Source: Methylocystis sp. (lineage in GTDB: Bacteria; Pseudomonadota; Alphaproteobacteria; Rhizobiales; Beijerinckiaceae). From it: DNA of 10,191 nt. A program made the position numbers and the translations under genes. The stretch lies in the NCBI GenBank assembly GCA_023253795.1, contig JALRFG010000056.1, forward strand, positions 1 to 10,191. The letters run 5' to 3'. Numbering within the stretch: position 1 is the first letter of the stretch; the number at the start of each line of letters is the position of its first letter. Positions 1 through 5,250 of this stretch are shown here, one piece after another. The notes under the pieces were generated by a model. That model did no database searches. It saw nothing but the letters and a program-made list of their open reading frames with translations, and was not told the origin of the DNA.

Positions 1-521
1 ATCTCGACGACATGGACAAGGGCGTTCTCTCCGGCATCAAGATCACCGAAGAAGCGCGCAGCGTTCTCGTGAAGCTCTATGAGGACAAGCTGCTGCCGGG
101 TCAGAAGAGCAATCGTCCGGCTCCGCCCGCGACGGAGAAGGATGGCCCCGGCGCCTTCTTCCAGCTGTTCTGGCAGAAGGGCAATAATCCGTCGGCGGTC
201 GAATATGAATTCGCCGAGATGTGGGAGCATCATAAAATCAAGCATTATAAGGCGCTCGCCCACGCCAACCCCGGCGGCTACACCTATTCGGACGGCTGGT
301 CGCAACTCGTCAAGAGCGCGGCGAAGATCAACGACGAGGACACGAAGCTGCGCGAAGCGGCGGCGATCCGCGCCGAGCTGAAACGCATCGGCGGCGAGAA
401 GCACGGCGAGCTTTACGATCTCGACTCGCCGAACCGTCGCGCCTGGGCGGCGGGTCTCGGCGGCCTCGCGCTGCTGGTCGGCGCCGGCCTGCTGTTCACG
501 CGCGATCGCAGAAAGTCGTAA
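1..521 (+). CDS. haoA: Hydroxylamine oxidoreductase (HAO-type octahaem protein), C-terminal part, 5' truncated by the window edge
   Basis: The open frame enters from the left edge (first whole codon at position 3) and about 172 residues are visible. HAO oxidises hydroxylamine in the periplasm using eight c-type haems. No CXXCH haem motif occurs here, which fits the helical domain that follows the last haem. The stretch HANPGGYTYSDGW and the preceding MWEHHKIKHYK resemble the HAO C-terminal domain as I remember it. The tyrosine that cross-links to haem P460 in true HAO lies in this part of the protein, and several Tyr are present, but I cannot say which corresponds. A hydrophobic segment (AWAAGLGGLALLVGAGLLF), followed by RDRRKS, is a C-terminal membrane anchor with a cytoplasmic basic tail. 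The haoB-like gene downstream supports the call. The internal ATG at 12 is not the real start. An alternative is another octahaem cytochrome of the HAO/nitrite reductase superfamily. Confidence 0.72.
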   Translation, partial: LDDMDKGVLSGIKITEEARSVLVKLYEDKLLPGQKSNRPAPPATEKDGPGAFFQLFWQKGNNPSAVEYEFAEMWEHHKIKHYKALAHANPGGYTYSDGWSQLVKSAAKINDEDTKLREAAAIRAELKRIGGEKHGELYDLDSPNRRAWAAGLGGLALLVGAGLLFTRDRRKS

Positions 522-556
522 CAACGGCCGCATCGACCGCGATCTACGCACCGACA

Positions 557-597
557 GACAATCCGGCGCCGGAGACGGCTCCGGATTGTTGCTTTTT
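557..597 (+). terminator. Rho-independent terminator-like hairpin between haoA and haoB
   Basis: A perfect 9-bp stem pairs 558-566 (ACAATCCGG) with 581-589 (CCGGATTGT), with a possible G-U pair at 557/590. The 14-nt loop can form a further GCC/GGC pairing (568-570 with 577-579). The stem is followed by TTGCTTTTTC, a T-rich run. It lies 36 nt after the haoA stop and 25 nt before the haoB start, so it would end or attenuate haoA transcripts before haoB. Confidence 0.75.
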
Positions 598-621
598 CAT
601 CCCCCGTCTGACGAGGCCTGC

Positions 622-1575
622 ATGAAGCGCGTTGCCGGAACCGGATTAATGGCGATCGGACTGACGCTGCTGGGCTGGGCCGGATGGTCGACGCTGCGCG
701 TCGCGCCGTCCTACACGCTCGCTCTGGCGCCCGCGATGGCGAATGCGCAAAGGGAAAGCGCCGCCTTCAAACTTACGCCAGATGTAATCCTCGAAAGCGT
801 CGAAGTCGCCACGCCCGACGAGCATCGCCCCGTCGCGACCGGTCTTGTCGCACGCGAGGGCGAACGCCTGACGCCGCTGATGTGGCGCAATGCGGTGACG
901 GAGCCGATATTCTTCGCCGACTCTTCCGCCGCCGACCTTGCGACGGCGCTCGCCGCCATTCGCGATCATGCCAATCCCGACGACATTGTGCTGGCGTGGT
1001 GGGATTTGTCGCGCGCCATCCGCCTTGTCGCGAAACGCGACGCGCCGCTCGACGACCCGGGCGCACGCGGCCTGTTGTTTCCGGCGTCATGGGCGGATGC
1101 GCCGGCGCGTGAACGCACACGCTGGGGCGCCGCCGCCGGCGCGCAAACCGGCGAGACTTTCTCGGGGTTCATCGATGCGCTGACGCTGCCTGAAAAAGAC
1201 GGTGCGGCCCGGCTGGCGAAGCTGGCGAACGGTCGCACCTGTTATGTCGCCGTGCATATCTCAGACGTCTGGAAGATGGCTGCCGCTGCGCCCTCGAAAC
1301 TCTCGATCGCCTATAAGGATTTCCCCTCCTCCGGCGTTTCGCATGGCGTCATCAAATTGGCGAAACAATGGATGCAGGAGAACAACATCGACGGCGGCTT
1401 TGCAGCGGAGCCGATGGGCGGCGCGATGCGTCTGCATTATTTTCAGCGCAGGGGCGACAGCGATGCGCTGATCGCAAAACTGCTGCCGTTTTCAACATCC
1501 AACCCGGCGCAGCTTGAACATTTCGAACTGGTCTATCAGCTCAAGGGCTACTGGATTTATCGGCTGCGTCCGTAA
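622..1575 (+). CDS. haoB: HaoB-like protein of the hydroxylamine oxidation locus
   Basis: A 317-residue protein. The N-terminus (MKRV, then a hydrophobic run from about residue 6 to 22) is a signal anchor, so the rest should face the periplasm. The gene follows the haoA 3' end directly. The C-terminal half contains HGVIKLAKQWMQENNIDGG, a LLPFSTSNPAQLEHF stretch and the ending LVYQLKGYWIYRL, which I recognise as the pattern of HaoB proteins encoded beside HAO in ammonia oxidisers and some methanotrophs. The biochemical role of HaoB is not established; a part in HAO maturation, anchoring or activity is assumed from linkage. The ATG at 622 is preferred over one at 586: 586 lies inside the terminator stem, while 622 has GAGG (613-616) 5 nt upstream and starts the signal anchor at once. 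No haem or metal motif is evident. Confidence 0.72.
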   Translation: MKRVAGTGLMAIGLTLLGWAGWSTLRVAPSYTLALAPAMANAQRESAAFKLTPDVILESVEVATPDEHRPVATGLVAREGERLTPLMWRNAVTEPIFFADSSAADLATALAAIRDHANPDDIVLAWWDLSRAIRLVAKRDAPLDDPGARGLLFPASWADAPARERTRWGAAAGAQTGETFSGFIDALTLPEKDGAARLAKLANGRTCYVAVHISDVWKMAAAAPSKLSIAYKDFPSSGVSHGVIKLAKQWMQENNIDGGFAAEPMGGAMRLHYFQRRGDSDALIAKLLPFSTSNPAQLEHFELVYQLKGYWIYRLRP

Positions 1576-1602
1576 CGCCCTCTCTTTTGTGTGCCCGTTT
1601 TC

Positions 1603-2841
1603 CTAATGATTGGGCAGATACCAAAAGGGACGACGAATTTCGACAAGAGCACGCATGCGATCATCCACCTTGCGGTGATCGCGGACAATCGCCGTCAGAT
1701 CCGCCCGCACGCTCGGATTGGAGAGGAAATAGCTATGGCCGATAAGACCCTCGCCGCCCTCGACTGAAATAAAATCGGCCAGATCGGCGAAATGCGGCGC
1801 AAGACGCATGACCTCGGGATCCGTATGCGCATCGAGACGCCCGAGCCGCAATTGACTTCCATATAAAAATTCAGACATGCCCAATGCGCCATCTCTGTCG
1901 GAGGCGTAAACCGTGAGATGCAATCGTCCGGGTTTGAGCGTCACATCGGGCGCCGCTTTATGCCCATACATTAGATCCGGATCGGACACAGGACTGAAGA
2001 GTTTCGAAAAGGCCACGTCGAGATCCATGTCCGGCGCAGCAAAAATAATATTTCCGGCTTTACGCTTCGACATCGGCGTTTGCGACACATAAGACTCGAT
2101 GGACAATTCTCTCAGCGCGGAGGCCAGCACGTCCGTGCCCCGGCTATGCGCGATGAGATGCCATTCACGCAGTCCGGGCGTTTCAGAGATGATCCGAAGC
2201 GCCTTGATCGCATCCGAGACCGAAAATTCGCCCGACTCGCGATCGACGTTATATCCGAGGAAAGTGCCTCTCGATCCGCCTGCCGGCCATGTCAAAGCGA
2301 TACAGGTGAAATCCTTCGGACCGAAATCCGAGCACAGTTGCGCCGCCGATTTAACCGCATCGTTGAAACTGTTGTTGAACCCATGGACAAAAACAACGAT
2401 TTCCTTGCGCCGGCTCGCCGCCACGCGACGACCCAATTCTTTCAACATCGCCGCCGACGCATTTTGATGCTGGGCGACCACTGACGGCGCGCGACGCACG
2501 CCGCTTTTCATGCGCTCCAGAGCATAGGGAGAAGACGGGAAGCGACCGAGTTCGACCGGGGCGCCGACAACTGCGGTCTCTGCCTCATGGCCAAAAACAG
2601 GAACGCTTCCGAAGGCCATGGAGTGGGAGCGCTCGGCTCCGTAGGTTGAAGTCCCGTCCTGAGCCGTCTCTGGCGCCCGATTGGTGATATAAAAGACGTC
2701 GACAGGCTCGACGGTCGCCCCGGCCTCGTCCGCCGCAAGCGGTGCGCCAGAGGCGACAGGCGACAGCATGAAAAAAACCAGCGCCGCCAGCGCGCCAATC
2801 CATAAACAATTACGCTGATGAACAATCGTCACGCGTCGCAT
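1603..2841 (-). CDS. Exported alpha/beta hydrolase, DUF900 family
   Basis: From the ATG at 2841 the product has 412 residues. The N-terminus MRRVTIVHQR, a hydrophobic run of about 15 residues and SPVASGA form a classical Sec signal peptide. Family features in order: FYITNR near residue 50; an oxyanion segment VVFVHGFNNSF (His153-Gly154); LTWPAGG; the nucleophile elbow LIAHSRGTD with Ser233; FAAPDMD; and GHSYFLSNPSVRADL near the C-terminus, whose His369 is the likely catalytic histidine. This order matches the DUF900 / COG4782 hydrolases, whose substrate is unknown (a lipase- or esterase-like activity is the usual guess). An ATG at 2871 would add 10 residues (MDGFCPWVGG) before the basic n-region, making a poorer signal peptide, so 2841 is preferred; neither start has a convincing ribosome site. 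The gene converges on haoB with a 27-nt gap, and its upstream neighbour on the same strand is the MocR gene, 99 nt away. Confidence 0.82.
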   Translation of the reverse strand: MRRVTIVHQRNCLWIGALAALVFFMLSPVASGAPLAADEAGATVEPVDVFYITNRAPETAQDGTSTYGAERSHSMAFGSVPVFGHEAETAVVGAPVELGRFPSSPYALERMKSGVRRAPSVVAQHQNASAAMLKELGRRVAASRRKEIVVFVHGFNNSFNDAVKSAAQLCSDFGPKDFTCIALTWPAGGSRGTFLGYNVDRESGEFSVSDAIKALRIISETPGLREWHLIAHSRGTDVLASALRELSIESYVSQTPMSKRKAGNIIFAAPDMDLDVAFSKLFSPVSDPDLMYGHKAAPDVTLKPGRLHLTVYASDRDGALGMSEFLYGSQLRLGRLDAHTDPEVMRLAPHFADLADFISVEGGEGLIGHSYFLSNPSVRADLTAIVRDHRKVDDRMRALVEIRRPFWYLPNH

Positions 2842-2870
2842 CCCCCCGACCCATGGACAGAACCCGTCCA

Positions 2871-2891
2871 TTTTCCACCATTAATGGAAAA
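2871..2891. repeat. Inverted repeat (possible operator) upstream of the DUF900 hydrolase gene
   Basis: TTTTCCA (2871-2877) and TGGAAAA (2885-2891) are perfect 7-bp inverted arms around a 7-nt spacer. A 10-bp palindrome, CCATTAATGG (2878-2887), is nested across it. It overlaps the candidate -10 region, as an operator would. It is AT-rich against a GC-rich background, so a chance origin is less likely but not excluded. Confidence 0.35.
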
Positions 2892-2908
2892 AGCCAGTCG
2901 AATGTGAA
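2881..2908 (-). promoter_or_regulatory. Possible sigma70-type promoter for the DUF900 hydrolase gene
   Basis: Reading the minus strand, TTCACA (2908-2903) and CATTAA (2886-2881) are separated by 16 nt. A start point near 2874 would leave a leader of about 33 nt before the ATG at 2841. The 99-nt gap to the MocR gene is the only place for a separate promoter. Matches to consensus are imperfect, so the evidence is weak. Confidence 0.25.
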
Positions 2909-2940
2909 CATATTAAGGCGACGCGGAATATGCGGCGACG

Positions 2941-4467
2941 CTAATCCCTCAGCGCCGCCGCCAGACGTGCGACGCCATCCTCGATTTCTTTCTCGGTCAG
3001 CGCGACAAAACCCAGCATCAGCATCCTGTCGCCGCCGTCGTCCTTGCCGAAGCGCAAAGCCGAACCTGTCGCCAGCGAGATCACGCCGACGCCGGCGGCG
3101 AGGCCGCGCGTTTCGACTTCCGCCGCATCCGGCAAGCCTTCCGGCAGTTTCCAGACAAGATGCATTCCCGCCTGATCGCCGTAAACCTCGCAGGGACCAA
3201 AATGTTTGGTCAGCGCGTTCAGCAGCGCGTCACGCCGCTCGCGATACAACTGACGAATGCGACGCAAGTGACGACCGAATTCGCCGCTCGACATGAAATC
3301 CGCCATCGCCGCCTGTTCGAGCCAGCTTTGGCCATTGTTCATCAGCATTTTCATGCGACGGAAGCTCTCGACCAAACGGCGCGGGGCGACGACATAGCCC
3401 AGCCGCAGGCCCGGCCCCATGCATTTCGAGAAGGTGCCGAGATAGATCACGCGCTCGTTGCGATCGAGCCCCTTGAGCGCGGTTAGCGGCGAACCGATAA
3501 AACGGAAGTCGCTGTCGTAATCGTCCTCGATGATATAGGCGCCATATTGCGTCGCCCAGGCGAGCAGCTCGATGCGACGTTGCAGACTCATCGTCACGCC
3601 GATCGGATATTGATGCGAGGGCGTGACATAGGCGAGCGCGCCATCGACTTTGGGCAGTTTCGTGACATCAAGCCCGTCGCGATCGACCGGCACGGGGTGC
3701 AGTTTTGCGCCGAGACTTTCCAGCACATAGGCCGCGCCCTGATAGCAGGGCGACTCCACCACCGCCGTCGACCCCGGCGTCACCAGCAGGCGGCCAGCAA
3801 GATTGAAGCCGTCCTGACAGCCGCCAACGATGATGATCTGTTCGGGATCGGCGATGACGCCGCGCGCCGGCGCCAGATGTTTGGCGATCGCCTGCCGCAA
3901 TTCCAGCAATCCGGCAGGGTCGCTGTAGCTCGTCAGGCGCGGACTGGCGCTTTTCAGCCGACCCTTGATGTGCTGCGACCAGGCTTTGAGAGGGAAAGTG
4001 CGCGCATCGGGCCGTCCGACCCAGAAATCAGCCGCCAGACGACGACGATCGGGCTTGGCGAGTTGATGCGTGCGCAACGCAGCGCCCGGCGACTCCGCCT
4101 CGCCGACATCCTGGGGCGCCGTTTTTTCAACCGTTTCTTCGCCGCGCGCCGAGAGAAAGGCTGTGTCCGGCAAATCCGGCGACACGAAGGTGCCGACATA
4201 GGGCTTGGTGCGAATATAGCCTTCGGCGATCAGCCGTTCATAGGCGAGCACCGCTGTATTGCGCGAAACGCCCAGTTGAACGCTGAGTTCGCGTGTCGTG
4301 GGCAAAGGGTCATCGCCGCGCAACTGCCCGTTGAGGATCATCGACCGGATCTGGTCGAAAATCTGCGTTTGCAAAGTCGCCTTGTAGGTTTCCCGAAGGA
4401 TGATCGACAATTGCACATGGCCACTGCGCACCATCGGCGATGGCCGCTGTAAATCGGAAATTGTCAT
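2941..4467 (-). CDS. MocR-type transcription regulator (GntR winged helix fused to a class I aminotransferase-like domain)
   Basis: From the ATG at 4467 the product has 508 residues, a usual length for the MocR/PdxR subfamily. Residues 30-95 form the GntR winged helix (LPTTRELSVQLGVSRNTAVLAYERL, then GYIRTKPYVGTFV). A variable linker (about 100-140) leads into a fold-type I aminotransferase domain with TSYSDPAGLLELR, a VTPSHQYPIG segment, IIEDDYDSDF and GTFSKCMGPGLRLGY. Lys348 in FSK is the expected pyridoxal-phosphate lysine, so effector sensing through PLP is likely intact. MocR proteins mostly regulate rather than catalyse. The start at 4467 is preferred to 4509 because GGGAG (4480-4476) lies 8 nt upstream; 4509 would add 14 residues with only a weak site. 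The gene faces away from the small-protein and amidase genes, the usual position of a MocR target. No pdxS/pdxT or other vitamin B6 gene is visible, so the ligand and target are unknown. Confidence 0.9.
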   Translation of the reverse strand: MTISDLQRPSPMVRSGHVQLSIILRETYKATLQTQIFDQIRSMILNGQLRGDDPLPTTRELSVQLGVSRNTAVLAYERLIAEGYIRTKPYVGTFVSPDLPDTAFLSARGEETVEKTAPQDVGEAESPGAALRTHQLAKPDRRRLAADFWVGRPDARTFPLKAWSQHIKGRLKSASPRLTSYSDPAGLLELRQAIAKHLAPARGVIADPEQIIIVGGCQDGFNLAGRLLVTPGSTAVVESPCYQGAAYVLESLGAKLHPVPVDRDGLDVTKLPKVDGALAYVTPSHQYPIGVTMSLQRRIELLAWATQYGAYIIEDDYDSDFRFIGSPLTALKGLDRNERVIYLGTFSKCMGPGLRLGYVVAPRRLVESFRRMKMLMNNGQSWLEQAAMADFMSSGEFGRHLRRIRQLYRERRDALLNALTKHFGPCEVYGDQAGMHLVWKLPEGLPDAAEVETRGLAAGVGVISLATGSALRFGKDDGGDRMLMLGFVALTEKEIEDGVARLAAALRD

Positions 4468-4524
4468 ATCCGCCGCTCCCGACTCTAAAGTAGGAACAGA
4501 ATCGCCCATCTCATAGAGCCACGA

Positions 4525-4543
4525 CGCCAGCGATTACTGGCGC
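4525..4543. promoter_or_regulatory. Inverted repeat CGCCAGCG-N4-CTGGCGC upstream of the MocR gene
   Basis: CGCCAG (4525-4530) and CTGGCG (4537-4542) are perfect arms. The extended pattern CGCCAGCG, ATTA, CTGGCGC recurs with an 8-nt spacer just before the amidase start (5228-5250). It lies 58 nt upstream of the preferred MocR start, a position suited to autoregulation. The arms are GC-rich, so chance recurrence is possible. Confidence 0.3.
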
Positions 4544-4686
4544 CAAAGCCTAATCTTCCGATCATTCGGCCGGCGACCAGCACATTGTCGCAGATCGTGC
4601 ATTGGCTCCATGACTTCCGACAAGGATGGCGCTTTTTTCGCACCCGGCCATCGTTGAAGATGATGGCGTCGAAAAGGTCATTCGAC

Positions 4687-4692
4687 AGGAGG
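4687..4692 (+). promoter_or_regulatory. Strong ribosome binding site AGGAGG
   Basis: A perfect AGGAGG ends 5 nt before the ATG at 4698. It decides the start of the 66-codon gene: the earlier in-frame ATG at 4626 has only AAGG directly abutting it. Confidence 0.65.
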
Positions 4693-4697
4693 CGGCC

Positions 4698-4898
4698 ATG
4701 GGCGTCGATAAGTCGAAAGCCATTCCAAAAGCCCTCTGGCTGGCGCTGATGCTCGTGGGCTTGATGACAAGCTCTAATGACTTGAAACCTCGGCGAATGG
4801 CGCGCGCCGACGCCAGTTCGGTCGAGACCAAAATCCACGCCGCTCGACTGGCGCAGGAGAGCTGGCGAATAAGCGACCGCGAGGCGACCCGGCGCTGA
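4698..4898 (+). CDS. Small putative exported or membrane-anchored protein, 66 residues, unknown function
   Basis: I do not recognise the family. The N-terminus has a basic stretch (MGVDKSKAIPK) followed by a hydrophobic core (ALWLALMLVGLM) and TSSND, the shape of a signal peptide or a single membrane anchor. No AXA cleavage site or lipobox cysteine is clear, so it may stay anchored. The remaining 35 or so residues are polar and charged (KPRRMARADASS, then a short helix-like region rich in Glu, Arg and Ala), ending in REATRR. Support for a real gene is the perfect AGGAGG at 5-nt spacing and predominantly G or C third codon positions. Two long minus-strand frames cover the same DNA but have no comparable signals. 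It is the first gene divergent from the MocR regulator, so it is a candidate target. It could be a chance frame, but the combination of signals argues against that. Confidence 0.5.
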   Translation: MGVDKSKAIPKALWLALMLVGLMTSSNDLKPRRMARADASSVETKIHAARLAQESWRISDREATRR

Positions 4899-4973
4899 AC
4901 GGCGGCCCGGCGCAAGCCCGGCGCGCCCTTGGCGCCTTGTCTCGCTGCGAAGCCTGCCTATCTCTTTCTATAA

Positions 4974-5034
4974 CACCGATGGTGCGCCATCGGTGGACAC
5001 GGCCCGAGCGCGGAGGTAGCGACGGGCCGTGTCC
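4974..5034. other. Two adjacent perfect stem-loops upstream of the 29-codon gene
   Basis: Hairpin 1: CACCGATGG (4974-4982) pairs with CCATCGGTG (4987-4995) around the tetraloop TGCG. Hairpin 2: GGACACGGCCCG (4995-5006) pairs with CGGGCCGTGTCC (5023-5034) over 12 perfect base pairs. Its 16-nt loop can close further by CGC/GCG (5009-5011 with 5019-5021), exposing GGAGGTA. The stems share base 4995, so they would stack or compete there. Neither side carries a T-run, so a simple terminator is unlikely. They sit 29 nt before the ribosome site at 5051. A leader element, a small RNA or a DNA-level repeat are all possible. Confidence 0.55.
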
Positions 5035-5050
5035 GTATTCGACTGAATTT

Positions 5051-5056
5051 GGGGAG
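5051..5056 (+). promoter_or_regulatory. Ribosome binding site GGGGAG for the 29-codon gene
   Basis: GGGGAG lies 7 nt before the ATG at 5064, good spacing for initiation. It is the main evidence that the very short frame downstream is translated. Confidence 0.5.
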
Positions 5057-5063
5057 CGCCGTA

Positions 5064-5153
5064 ATGCCCGAAGGTCTTACGCAACTGATCATTTTCGGCG
5101 TCGTTGGATTTTTTGTTGGCGCAGCCTTTGTCGGCTGGGCCTACGGCGGCTGA
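5064..5153 (+). CDS. Membrane mini-protein, 29 residues, glycine-rich, unknown function
   Basis: A 29-codon frame runs from ATG to TGA. The product begins MPEGLTQ and then is almost entirely one hydrophobic helix (LIIFGVVGFFVGAAFVGW), ending YGG. Glycines at residues 12, 15 and 18 give a 3-residue period, with Gly24 further on; such small-residue faces are typical of helices that pack against another membrane helix. There is no cleavage site, so it should remain in the inner membrane. A well-spaced GGGGAG precedes it, and the conspicuous pair of stem-loops lies just upstream. It stands between the 66-codon gene and the amidase gene on the same strand. Such single-helix proteins often act as small partners of larger membrane complexes, but I see no basis for naming one here. 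The main doubt is its shortness. Confidence 0.5.
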   Translation: MPEGLTQLIIFGVVGFFVGAAFVGWAYGG

Positions 5154-5181
5154 TCGCCGCCCAATTTGAGCGTGTGCCGCG

Positions 5182-5202
5182 TCATGCCGCTCTGAGGCAT
5201 GA
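5182..5202. other. Stem-loop after the 29-codon gene
   Basis: TCATGCC (5182-5188) pairs perfectly with GGCATGA (5196-5202) across a 7-nt loop, 28 nt after the stop at 5153. No T-run follows, so it may only protect or pause the transcript. Confidence 0.3.
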
Positions 5203-5227
5203 GAACCGCAGCGCTTTGCCGGCGCGC

Positions 5228-5250
5228 CGCCAGCGCCTAAACTCTGGCGC
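5228..5250. promoter_or_regulatory. Inverted repeat CGCCAGCG-N8-CTGGCGC abutting the amidase start codon
   Basis: The arms are the same as in the repeat at 4525-4543, here with spacer CCTAAACT (5236-5243). The right arm ends at the base before the amidase ATG. If it forms in RNA it would cover the initiation region; if it is a DNA operator it would block transcription start or early elongation. No ribosome site is visible in the same stretch. Confidence 0.3.

Noticed and set aside
1592..1616. TGCCC/GGGCA pairing between haoB and the hydrolase gene, considered as a terminator
   Set aside because: The stem is only 5 bp with a 15-nt loop and overlaps the hydrolase stop codon, too weak to claim.
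3547..4452. A 301-codon open frame on the plus strand
   Set aside because: It lies wholly antisense to the MocR gene, whose winged-helix and PLP-lysine motifs are unmistakable. The antisense product is rich in Arg and His with no recognisable domain, as expected of a shadow frame in GC-rich DNA.
4580..4604. Near-direct repeat GCACATTG / GTGCATTG at 17-nt spacing, considered as a MocR operator
   Set aside because: Only CATTG is shared exactly over five or so bases, which is expected by chance.
4485..4915. Two 117-codon frames on the minus strand, considered as a transposase remnant or a MocR-associated gene
   Set aside because: No transposase motif could be recognised, no ribosome site was seen, and the plus-strand 66-codon frame over the same DNA has stronger start signals.
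4905..4924. Direct repeat GCCCGGCGC, two copies 11 nt apart
   Set aside because: Short, very GC-rich and isolated; no array and no functional context.
4969..4974. TATAAC as a -10 promoter element before the stem-loops
   Set aside because: No acceptable -35 at 16-18 nt, and the start point would fall inside the first stem, so the paired structure would not be transcribed whole.
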